Source: JAGXQV01 sp964451375 (GTDB lineage: Bacteria; Pseudomonadota; Gammaproteobacteria; Burkholderiales; Sulfuricellaceae). Taken from it: a stretch of DNA of 5,585 nt. The position numbers were made by a program, and so were the translations under genes. Position 1 is the stretch's first letter, and each line of letters begins with the position of its first letter. The stretch is taken from positions 1 through 5,585 of the forward strand of contig CAYVIN010000165.1 of NCBI GenBank assembly GCA_964451375.1, in the 5' to 3' direction. This document shows, piece after piece, positions 1-5,424 of the stretch. The notes beneath the pieces were generated by a model, which was not told where the DNA came from, did no database searches, and saw nothing but the letters and a program-made list of their open reading frames with translations.

Positions 1-144
1 AATGGCAGCATGAACGCAAGCATTCAGGCGACAACTAGCTTGACAATTTCCGGTAATCGACAGGGTCGAATCGATAGATTCCGCGTGGCAATCAGGGACA
101 GTAACAGATAGGGCGAATTCTTTTCATTTTTGCACCTGCCCGGA
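1..144. other. Left-edge stretch with no convincing gene
   Basis: This stretch precedes the first repeat element. One plus-strand reading frame enters from the window edge and stays open to a TAG at 109-111, encoding about 36 residues rich in Ser, Thr and Arg. It could be the tail of a gene that starts outside the window, but it matches no family I recognise and could equally be chance. I see no clear promoter, RNA gene or terminator here. Confidence 0.3.
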
Positions 145-321
145 CAGGGCAATCGCACTATGTGGTTCCCCCCTTTGGAAAAGGGGGGTTAGGGGGAGAT
201 TTCGCCCAAGGTGGAATTGCCGCCACCGCAGAAATCCCCCTCAATCTCCCTTTTGCAAAGGGGGAAGCGGGTTGGTCGAAGCATGAAATCCGTATTTCTT
301 CCACATAGTGCGATTGCCCTG
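145..321. repeat. MITE-like palindromic element, copy A
   Basis: The element is bounded by a perfect 21-bp inverted repeat, 145-165 against 301-321, beginning cagggcaatcgcac on the left and ending gtgcgattgccctg on the right. It encodes nothing. Removing a 77-bp nested palindrome (177-253) leaves a 100-bp unit that aligns without gaps to the matching unit of copy B (within 2376-2668), with about 12 differences. No target-site duplication is visible at its outer edges, perhaps because a second small palindrome abuts its right end. Non-autonomous transposon origin is inferred from the termini, small size and lack of coding sequence; the transposase family is unknown. Confidence 0.85.
177..253. 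repeat. Palindromic insert nested in copy A
   Basis: This 77-bp segment is absent from the equivalent position of copy B. Its edges carry a short direct repeat, cccttt, at 171-176 and 248-253. It is an imperfect palindrome made of G-tract and C-tract arms (aggggggttagggggagattt on the left, aaatccccctcaatctccct on the right) around a loop that holds a smaller ggtgg/ccacc stem. The comparison with copy B supports an insertion, but slippage or recombination between G/C tracts could also have produced it. Confidence 0.6.
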
Positions 322-328
322 CCAACTA

Positions 329-360
329 CTCAGAAGGTGGTGGCGATACCGCCTCCTGAG
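329..360. repeat. Short hairpin related to the inner element of copy B
   Basis: An inverted repeat pairs ctcagaaggtgg (329-340) with ccgcctcctgag (349-360), 10 of 12 positions, around an 8-nt loop. The segment from about 324 resembles the reverse complement of the right end of the 2448-2632 element: both read actcag, then aggtggtggcg, then tacc. It therefore looks like an internally deleted relative of that element, placed just outside copy A. Confidence 0.65.
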
Positions 361-389
361 GTCATCCTTTCCCACCCACGCTACCCGCC

Positions 390-629
390 GTGAACCGCCT
401 CCCCGGCATTGTTGCCTTTTGCGAATCTTCCGATCACCTGTCGCTGGTGGATGTCGAGGTGGCCGGCGATTTGTTTACCGCCATCGTGGTGGAGACGCCG
501 GACAACGCGCCCTGGCTGAACGCGGGCAGCAAGGTGTGGGTGTTCCCCATTTTTCAACGCGAGGCGGTGATAAAGCGGCTCTGTATATCGCTTTCATCCG
601 GGTTTCAGAGGATGAAATCCAGATATTGA
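390..629 (+). pseudogene. Truncated TOBE (Mop-type molybdate-binding) domain protein
   Basis: The first 51 residues, from MNRLPGIVAF through LSLVDVEVAGDLFTAIVVETP to AGSKVWV, match the beginning of small proteobacterial TOBE-domain proteins that bind molybdate or tungstate in the cytoplasm. Family members I recall have two TOBE repeats (about 130-140 residues). Here recognisable similarity fades around residue 52 and the frame closes at 79 residues. The GTG start coincides with the family N-terminus, but no Shine-Dalgarno sequence precedes it, and a repeat-derived hairpin ends 29 nt upstream. From about 560 the DNA instead encodes a toxin remnant in another frame. I call this a gene fragment; a functional single-domain protein is the less likely alternative. 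A molybdenum-related gene beside nifT would fit the needs of Mo-nitrogenase. Confidence 0.6.
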
Positions 630-664
630 ACATCGTTCACACCGCACGCCAATTCCCCGCATAA
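560..664 (+). pseudogene. C-terminal remnant of a RelE/ParE-type toxin
   Basis: In the frame ending at the TAA at 662-664, the DNA encodes GDKAALYIAFIRVSEDEIQI followed by LNIVHTARQFPA. This matches the usual C-terminal end of RelE/ParE toxins: a strand with the pattern YRIxYRV, then DEIEIL, then VLHxAR(D/Q)xP before the stop. The frame is open further upstream, but there it only translates the TOBE fragment out of frame, so the N-terminal two thirds of the toxin and any start codon are missing. No antitoxin gene is nearby. It is a broken remnant joined to the TOBE fragment somewhere between about 540 and 565. Family assignment is from remembered motifs, not a search. Confidence 0.6.
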
Positions 665-784
665 ACATCTCGTGGCATCCGGTCAGGGGCCGTAAAAAAT
701 CATGTCTCTGAACACGGGCGATCAGGACGCAAACCTGATTTCCGGGATGCAAAGCAACGGGGCGCAACGCCGGATAGAGCCAAA

Positions 785-1249
785 TCAACCCAGATGATAG
801 CGATACACCACCATGCTGTCGGCTTTGGTGAATCCTTCCTTTTCGTAGAAAGAAAGCGCGGCGCTGTTATTGCGGTCGGCGAGCAGGGTGAGGCGGACGA
901 CTCCCTGTTCCCTGGCCCAAGCGCGGATGTGCTCGATAAGCCGCCGCCCCAGCTTGAGGCGGCGGTATTCGGCGCTGACGATGACATCTTCGAGCACTCC
1001 GGCCAGTCCGCCGCGCGCGGTACTGACGGTGAACAGCAGGCTCGCCATGCCGATGGCCTTGCCGGCCTTTTTCAGGACGAATAGCCGCCCCAGCGCCGGG
1101 GTGTCGAGAATCAGGCGCAGGCCGCGCTCCTGGGCCTGCGGGTTGGGGGTGAATTCTTCCTCGATGCTGAACAGTTCATTAAGCAACCCGACCATCGCCG
1201 GCACGTCGTCCGGGCCGGCGAAATCGATGCTGAAGCAGGTTTCCTTCAT
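785..1249 (-). CDS. GNAT-family N-acetyltransferase
   Basis: This 154-residue protein has the size and motif order of a single-domain GNAT enzyme, which transfers an acetyl group from acetyl-CoA to an amine; the substrate cannot be predicted. Residues 55-75 (GRLFVLKKAGKAIGMASLLF) form the central strands. Motif A lies at 86-106 (LEDVIVSAEYRRLKLGRRLI), and motif B at 119-140 contains LLADRNNSAALSFYEKEGF, the strongest family signature. In the acetyl-CoA pyrophosphate loop the consensus R-x-x-G-x-G reads R96-R-L-K99-L-G101, so a lysine replaces the first glycine. The ATG overlaps the stop of the upstream SIR2-like gene by four bases (ATGA), and no good Shine-Dalgarno is seen, which suggests translational coupling. 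It is the last gene of the nifT block. Confidence 0.92.
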   Translation of the reverse strand: MKETCFSIDFAGPDDVPAMVGLLNELFSIEEEFTPNPQAQERGLRLILDTPALGRLFVLKKAGKAIGMASLLFTVSTARGGLAGVLEDVIVSAEYRRLKLGRRLIEHIRAWAREQGVVRLTLLADRNNSAALSFYEKEGFTKADSMVVYRYHLG

Positions 1250-2082
1250 GCGGCGAGCGGCAGGTTTTTTTCCAGTTCCTGAAGCAATGCGGCAACCGGC
1301 ATGTCGAGGCGGACGATCCCCTGTTCTTCGAGGAAACGCGCTTCGTTTTTGCTCAATTCACCCTCCAGCAGCGCCCAATGCGGGCCGTCGCCGGAGCGTT
1401 TCATGATCTGGCGGGCGTAGCTGCGTTCCAGCTGGTTGCGGAAGCGGCAGCCGAGGAACAGGAAATGTCTGCCTTTGCGCAATTCCTGAACGCGGGCGGG
1501 GATCGGCGACTGGATGTCGATTTCGGTCAACACTTCGACAAAATCCGAATCCGAGACGATGAAGTTGGCCGCCGGGGCAATCGATCCGAGCGGTTTATAG
1601 ACCAGGGTGGCCCAGTTGGCGGCGTCGCTTTCCGCGCATTCCGTGGCGTCGGCCTGGTAATACTTGACCCAGATGTCACGGTGTTCGGCGCGGCTTACGC
1701 CTTGCACCATACCCCAGTCGCTGCGTCGCGCGCAGGCGGTCTGGATACAGGCGTCGTACCAGGTATCGACGAGCAGCGGCAGATTGGGCTGGGCGGCGAA
1801 GAAACGGTGCGCCGGGGTCGGCTCGACGGCGACGCTGAAAACCTCTTTCAGAATCGCCACCAGGGTTTTGCGATGTTTGAAGTTTTCGATGTATTGCGCG
1901 GCGGCGGTCATGTTGGCGCGCACCTTGTGCGGCACCGTGGATTTCGCCGCGAGCCGCCCTGCCAGATCGGTAGGGGTAAGCGGAATCGGGGCTGCTGCGC
2001 CGCCGTGCAAATCCGCGCCCAGATAGGGAACCAGTGTGCCGGACGCGAGGGCGGCCTGAATGGTGGTGGTGGGATCGCTCAT
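1246..2082 (-). CDS. Degenerate SIR2-like (sirtuin-fold) domain protein
   Basis: A 278-residue protein of the SIR2-like superfamily, whose classical members use NAD+ for deacylation or degrade it. An N-terminal Rossmann-type motif, LVPYLGADLHGG (17-28), corresponds to the usual GAG loop. LLVDTWYDACIQTA (103-116) stands where SIR2-like proteins have TTNYD. YKPLGSIAP (162-170) followed by IVSDSDFVEVL corresponds to K-x-HGS plus a D-(Y/F) segment, and HFLFLGCRFRN (206-216) is the typical late strand. The catalytic His is replaced by Leu165 and the GAG loop reads GAD, so NAD+ chemistry is doubtful. An upstream in-frame ATG at 2142 would overlap nifT, but the ATG at 2082 has AAGGA seven bases upstream and is preferred. 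It lies 43 nt after nifT and overlaps the acetyltransferase start. A structural or regulatory role in the nif context is plausible but unproven. Confidence 0.75.
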   Translation of the reverse strand: MSDPTTTIQAALASGTLVPYLGADLHGGAAAPIPLTPTDLAGRLAAKSTVPHKVRANMTAAAQYIENFKHRKTLVAILKEVFSVAVEPTPAHRFFAAQPNLPLLVDTWYDACIQTACARRSDWGMVQGVSRAEHRDIWVKYYQADATECAESDAANWATLVYKPLGSIAPAANFIVSDSDFVEVLTEIDIQSPIPARVQELRKGRHFLFLGCRFRNQLERSYARQIMKRSGDGPHWALLEGELSKNEARFLEEQGIVRLDMPVAALLQELEKNLPLAA

Positions 2083-2089
2083 GATGGTT

Positions 2090-2094
2090 TCCTT
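2090..2094 (-). promoter_or_regulatory. Ribosome binding site choosing the SIR2-like start
   Basis: On the minus strand AAGGA lies seven bases before the ATG at 2082-2080. The longer in-frame start at 2142 lies inside the 3' end of nifT. This site is the reason for annotating a 278-residue rather than a 298-residue protein. Confidence 0.75.
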
Positions 2095-2125
2095 GTTGTG
2101 TTGACGAAGGACTGAGTGGGGTAGG

Positions 2126-2347
2126 TCAGTCCTCTTCCCCACCCGCCAGTTTGCGGGCTTCCACGGTAATCGGCAGACGGGTGTCGGCGGGCATCTCGGG
2201 CAACGCGAATTTCATGCCGTTGTTGAGGGTGACGACGCCGCCCCACAGTCCGGGCTTTTCCATTTCGACGACCGCGTCTTCGAGGTCTTTTTTGGCGATG
2301 TAGACGGTGTATCCGTCGTTGGCGGCCTTGCGTAGCATGATTTTCAT
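2126..2347 (-). CDS. nifT: NifT/FixU nitrogen-fixation protein
   Basis: The 73-residue protein matches the NifT/FixU family from end to end and at its normal length of about 70 residues: KIMLRKAANDGYTVYIAKKD (2-21), then DAVVEMEKPGLWGGVVTLNN (24-43), then the conserved end LPEMPADTRLPITVEARKL. NifT is small and presumably cytoplasmic; its biochemical role is unresolved, and it is usually encoded next to nifHDK. Here the gene upstream is the Cache-CheW sensor, separated by a repeat element, and the SIR2-like gene follows 43 nt after the stop. AGGAG seven bases before the ATG makes the start secure. I see no sigma-54 (-24/-12) or NifA-type site close upstream, so transcription probably starts beyond the repeat or further away. 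Confidence 0.95.
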   Translation of the reverse strand: MKIMLRKAANDGYTVYIAKKDLEDAVVEMEKPGLWGGVVTLNNGMKFALPEMPADTRLPITVEARKLAGGEED

Positions 2348-2354
2348 TTTTTGA

Positions 2355-2359
2355 CTCCT
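2355..2359 (-). promoter_or_regulatory. nifT ribosome binding site
   Basis: AGGAG on the minus strand lies seven A-rich bases upstream of the nifT ATG. It lies only a few bases outside the 9-bp target duplication of the repeat element, so the insertion left nifT translation signals intact. Confidence 0.85.
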
Positions 2360-2447
2360 ATTGGGTAAATCGTTTCAGGGCAATCGCACGATGTGGTTCC
2401 CCCCTTTTGCAAAGGGGGAGGCGCGTTGGTCTAAACATTAAATCCGC

Positions 2448-2632
2448 GTAACTACTCAGGGTGGCGGTGTTTTGCTCCTTCCCCCTTGCAGGGGGAAGGC
2501 TGGGATGGGGGTAGAGTGGCGGGATAACCCGGATATTTCGGTTTATCCACCTTTCGCCCCCCATCCTAACCTTCCCCCTGCCAGGGGGAAGGGACTGGTG
2601 CGGTGGTACGCCACCACCTCCTGAGTCGTTAC
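2448..2632. repeat. Second palindromic element nested inside copy B
   Basis: This 185-bp segment has terminal inverted repeats gtaactactcag (left) and ctgagtcgttac (right), pairing at 11 of 12 positions. It is flanked by an 8-bp direct repeat, aaatccgc, at 2440-2447 and 2633-2640. The second copy of that octamer is absent from copy A, where the sequence runs straight from aaatccg to tatttctt. This supports a later insertion into an existing element. A shortened relative lies at about 324-361. Confidence 0.82.
2477..2592. repeat. Core G/C-tract stem-loop of the nested element
   Basis: Two 35-nt arms, 2477-2511 and 2558-2592, are inverted copies with about three mismatches. Each arm is itself a palindrome of the form ccttccccct-n-gcaggggga. 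The 46-nt loop contains a further small stem, ggataaccc paired with ggtttatcc. Either strand should fold into a very stable hairpin if transcribed. Similar G/C-tract palindromes are common dispersed repeats in bacteria. Without a following T-tract it is not a canonical terminator, though it may hinder transcription or shape RNA decay. Confidence 0.8.
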
Positions 2633-2676
2633 AAATCCGCCTTTCTTCCACATCGTGCAATGGCTCTGTAAATCGT

Positions 2677-5394
2677 TCAGGCCAGATTGCGTAGTTCTGC
2701 GACGTTGCTGTTTCGTGCAGCGCCGGGCAGGTGGTTGACGTTGTTTTCAACGCCGCGATCCTGATTCTTCAATACCGAAATACGCTGGCAGATTTTGTCC
2801 GGGTTGAGCACCAGCAGCAATTCGCCGGGCGGCTGGCCCGCGCCGGGTTTGACCAGGCTTTCGGCGATGACGCCTTCCCCGGAAAACATCGAGGATAGCG
2901 TTTCTATGCGGTGATCGGGAACTTCGGGGATTTCCCCGAGAGCATCGACGAGAATGCCGAACAGGTTGTTTTCCTTGAGCCGCACCAGGACGATCTGCTG
3001 GTTCGGCGAGACATGTTTTTCGCCGCTCTTGGGCAATAACTGGTGAATGTCCACCACCGGAATCGGGATGCTCTCGTGTAATACGTAGCCGACCAGATAC
3101 GACGATGCGCCCGGCACCCTGGTCATGCCGGCAAGATCGATGGCTTCGATGATGTTTTCCGAATAGACGCCGAACCAGTTTTCGCCGACGTAAAAAGTGG
3201 CAATTTCCACGGTGTCGCCGAATTCCTTGGAGCGCCCCACCTGAAGCTGCATCCGGGGCCGTTCGATTTCGCGCAGTACGCGCTGGTCGGCGCTGGCCGC
3301 GCAGAGCGGGACGAAAATCAGCGCCACCACGTCGTTGCGATAGCTGTCGTGGGCGTCCTTGTATTCGCGATAACCGCTGGAAATCCGCGAGCCGACGGCG
3401 TAGTAATGGCCGCCGTATTCGATGATGTTGGAAAGACCTTCGCCGTTGCTCAGGGTGAAAAATTTTTCGTCGAGTTCGATGCGGGAACCGGGGCGGATAT
3501 CGGGATGCGTGGCGGCGATGATGCGCCGTTCGCGGTCGGTGAATACGCCGAAACTGCCGCGCACGATGTCGCCTTTTTCGTCGCGCGGCAGGGCGTCCTT
3601 GAGCATCGCCTCGAACTGCGGTTCGGAGTCGAAAACGATGCCGATGCCGCCCACCACCTTGTGGCCGCTGTCCACGTCGAACAGCGCTGCGCCGTAGATG
3701 TAGGTGTGTTTGCCGGCATACAGCGGCGACGGCTCGAAGGCCGATACCGCGTAACTTTGCGAATTTTTCAGGCCCAGCACGGCTTTCATCCAGTCCTCGC
3801 CGAGCGGCTTGCCACATAACGCCTGGTATTCCGGGTTGGATACCGCCAACACGCGGCCCTGGCGGTCGAACAGGACGAGGTTGCTGTACACCGTATAGAG
3901 GCTGTTGATGTGCGCCAGCACGGCCTGCAATTCGCGCAGATCGGCATCGTCGAGCTGGGGTTTGGCGAGTAATTCGCGGAAATGGGTGCGCAACGCCCAC
4001 CAGCGGCAATCGTCGGAGCGCTCATAAAGATTGCGATCCATGATGTCGATGGCCAGCGAGGCGAGGAACTGGCTGTCCTGGAGGATGGACGACACCACGG
4101 TTTGATGGAGGTTGCCGATGGAACGGGCGAACACGTCCTTGGTTTTCAGGCCGGTATTGCTGATTTCCCACAGCAGGATTTTCGAGAACGCCGGGTTGAT
4201 GGCTTTTTTGTCGCTGCTCTGGCGGACGTTGCCGTTCCACACCGAACGGTTCAGTTCGCGCTGGATTTTGTCGGCCTGGAGCGGGATGTTGCGCAGGTCT
4301 TCGGAAAACAGGCTGGGGTTGCTCATCACGTCGGCGAGTACGTCGGAAGTCACCAGCTTGAGCATGTCCGAAGCGTCCTTGCCGAACGCCTGTTCCAGCG
4401 GCACCATCACATGCCCGTACCAGCCCAGCCCCATGTAGCCTTGATAACCCTTGGTGGGACGGGTGGTGGCGAGGTATTCGCGCCCGGCGAAACGCACCAC
4501 CCGGTAATCGGTGTCGAGCACCCGCTCCATCGCCGCGCCAATCGGCACATGCCATTCATCGCTGGTGGCGATCACCCGTCCGTCGGCATCGAGCAGGGAA
4601 ATTACGCTCCAGTCGTCGGAGCCGTGGAGATTCGCGAAAATCCCCTCGGTTTCGTTGGCGAAGCGGAAACACAGGCACAACACGCCGAGCGGCGTATCGT
4701 CCTCGGGGTTGGTGACGCGGTAGGAATAAATCAGGCTGGCCGGCGCATTCGGCACCAGGTCGGAGTAGTGATAGGTTTCCACATAGGCGTGGCCGGTGCT
4801 CAGCGATTCCTGGAGCAGCGGGTCGCTGGAAAACGTTGCAGGATTGCTCTCGTCGAGCTGGATCAGGACATTGCCTTCGCAATCGAGCAGGATGATGTTG
4901 TTGTACACCGAATACTTTTGCACGTATTCGCGGAAACGGTTCTTCAGCGCCGTCGTCAGAAATCCGAATTCCTCCTGGACGCGCTCCTTTTCCGAGCCGT
5001 AGCCTTGTTTGATCAGCTTGAGAAACACCGGCGCGCGGGCGGCGTAATCGCGGATGTCGTCGTCAGTGGCGAGGAAACCAATGTCGGCGGTACGCTCAAA
5101 AAGATTGCGGATCATGATGTCCACCGCCACCTGGGCCTTGGATTTCATTTCCTGGACGACTTTCTTGAGGCTCTCGTTGCCGAGATTGTTGAGCAAACCG
5201 GCGGTCAACTGGTTGAATGCCTGGCGGGTGGCGCTCATGTCGGTGCCGGTGCCGGACAGTTGTCCGAGCAGGGTGAGGTTATCCCACACTCCCTGCAAAC
5301 CTTGCAGGGTTTCCCGGTATTCCTCCGCGCCGCTCATGTAGCGAATGACGCGGTGCAGCTTGTCGTCGATCTCGATGCCTTTGTACAGTGCCAT
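2677..5394 (-). CDS. Double Cache-like sensor protein with C-terminal CheW domain
   Basis: A 905-residue sensory protein with an internal duplication. Each half starts with a conserved helix, AVDIMIRNLFERTADIGF (90-107) and AIDIMDRNLYERSDD (448-462), followed by a Cache/PAS-like fold: YSVYNNIILLDCEGNVL (161-177) against YTVYSNLVLFDRQGRVL (500-516), ending in MVPL (330-333) and FVPL (694-697). A CheW domain follows at about 726-876 (IATFYVGENWFGVYSENIIE; VVDIHQLL; FGILVDALGEI), which would dock to a CheA kinase. There is no signal peptide, no convincing membrane helix and no methyl-accepting coiled coil, so it appears cytosolic. GGAG six bases before the ATG supports the start. The gene is complete and ends at the edge of copy B's target duplication. 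It was probably once 26 nt from nifT and co-transcribed with it. Ligand and output are unknown. Confidence 0.88.
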   Translation of the reverse strand: MALYKGIEIDDKLHRVIRYMSGAEEYRETLQGLQGVWDNLTLLGQLSGTGTDMSATRQAFNQLTAGLLNNLGNESLKKVVQEMKSKAQVAVDIMIRNLFERTADIGFLATDDDIRDYAARAPVFLKLIKQGYGSEKERVQEEFGFLTTALKNRFREYVQKYSVYNNIILLDCEGNVLIQLDESNPATFSSDPLLQESLSTGHAYVETYHYSDLVPNAPASLIYSYRVTNPEDDTPLGVLCLCFRFANETEGIFANLHGSDDWSVISLLDADGRVIATSDEWHVPIGAAMERVLDTDYRVVRFAGREYLATTRPTKGYQGYMGLGWYGHVMVPLEQAFGKDASDMLKLVTSDVLADVMSNPSLFSEDLRNIPLQADKIQRELNRSVWNGNVRQSSDKKAINPAFSKILLWEISNTGLKTKDVFARSIGNLHQTVVSSILQDSQFLASLAIDIMDRNLYERSDDCRWWALRTHFRELLAKPQLDDADLRELQAVLAHINSLYTVYSNLVLFDRQGRVLAVSNPEYQALCGKPLGEDWMKAVLGLKNSQSYAVSAFEPSPLYAGKHTYIYGAALFDVDSGHKVVGGIGIVFDSEPQFEAMLKDALPRDEKGDIVRGSFGVFTDRERRIIAATHPDIRPGSRIELDEKFFTLSNGEGLSNIIEYGGHYYAVGSRISSGYREYKDAHDSYRNDVVALIFVPLCAASADQRVLREIERPRMQLQVGRSKEFGDTVEIATFYVGENWFGVYSENIIEAIDLAGMTRVPGASSYLVGYVLHESIPIPVVDIHQLLPKSGEKHVSPNQQIVLVRLKENNLFGILVDALGEIPEVPDHRIETLSSMFSGEGVIAESLVKPGAGQPPGELLLVLNPDKICQRISVLKNQDRGVENNVNHLPGAARNSNVAELRNLA

Positions 5395-5424
5395 GATCCT
5401 CTCTCCCCGGTGGAGCCTGTTTCT

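Larger units (their letters stand above)
2375..2668. repeat. MITE-like palindromic element, copy B, with 9-bp target duplication
   Basis: The element has imperfect terminal inverted repeats, 2376-2396 against 2648-2668 (18 of 21 positions). It is flanked by a perfect 9-bp direct repeat, taaatcgtt, at 2366-2374 and 2669-2677, the signature of insertion by transposition. It carries no gene. Subtracting a nested element and its duplication (193 bp) leaves a 100-bp unit homologous to copy A at 145-321. It fills the 329 bases between the Cache-CheW stop and the nifT start. Its right-hand duplication begins at the last base of the Cache-CheW stop codon, so both neighbouring genes survive intact. 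Confidence 0.9.

Noticed and set aside
41..75. ttgaca as a -35 promoter box
   Set aside because: No convincing -10 box follows at 16-18 bp, and no gene with a ribosome binding site lies just downstream.
145..361. CRISPR array or phage attachment site
   Set aside because: The repeats are inverted rather than regularly spaced direct repeats, and there is no cas gene, tRNA gene or integrase in the window.
721..739. Hairpin atcagg/cctgat after the acetyltransferase gene as a terminator
   Set aside because: The stem is only 6 bp with a 7-nt loop and has no adjacent T-tract on the minus strand, so it is too weak to call.
1378..2115. Plus-strand open frame of 245 codons
   Set aside because: It is the antisense shadow of the SIR2-like gene. 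It is Gly/Arg/Val-rich, has no recognisable domain, and the opposite strand has good ribosome binding sites and operon spacing.
2083..2142. Upstream ATG extending the SIR2-like protein by 20 residues
   Set aside because: It would overlap the end of nifT and adds no conserved sequence, whereas the ATG at 2082 has AAGGA at a seven-base spacing.
2358..2750. Minus-strand open frame of 130 codons across copy B
   Set aside because: It mostly translates the palindromic repeat and the 3' end of the Cache-CheW gene out of frame; its Pro/Gly-rich sequence reflects G and C tracts.
2747..4009. Minus-strand open frame of 420 codons
   Set aside because: It overlaps the Cache-CheW gene in another frame and is extremely Arg-rich, as expected for an out-of-frame translation of GC-rich coding sequence.
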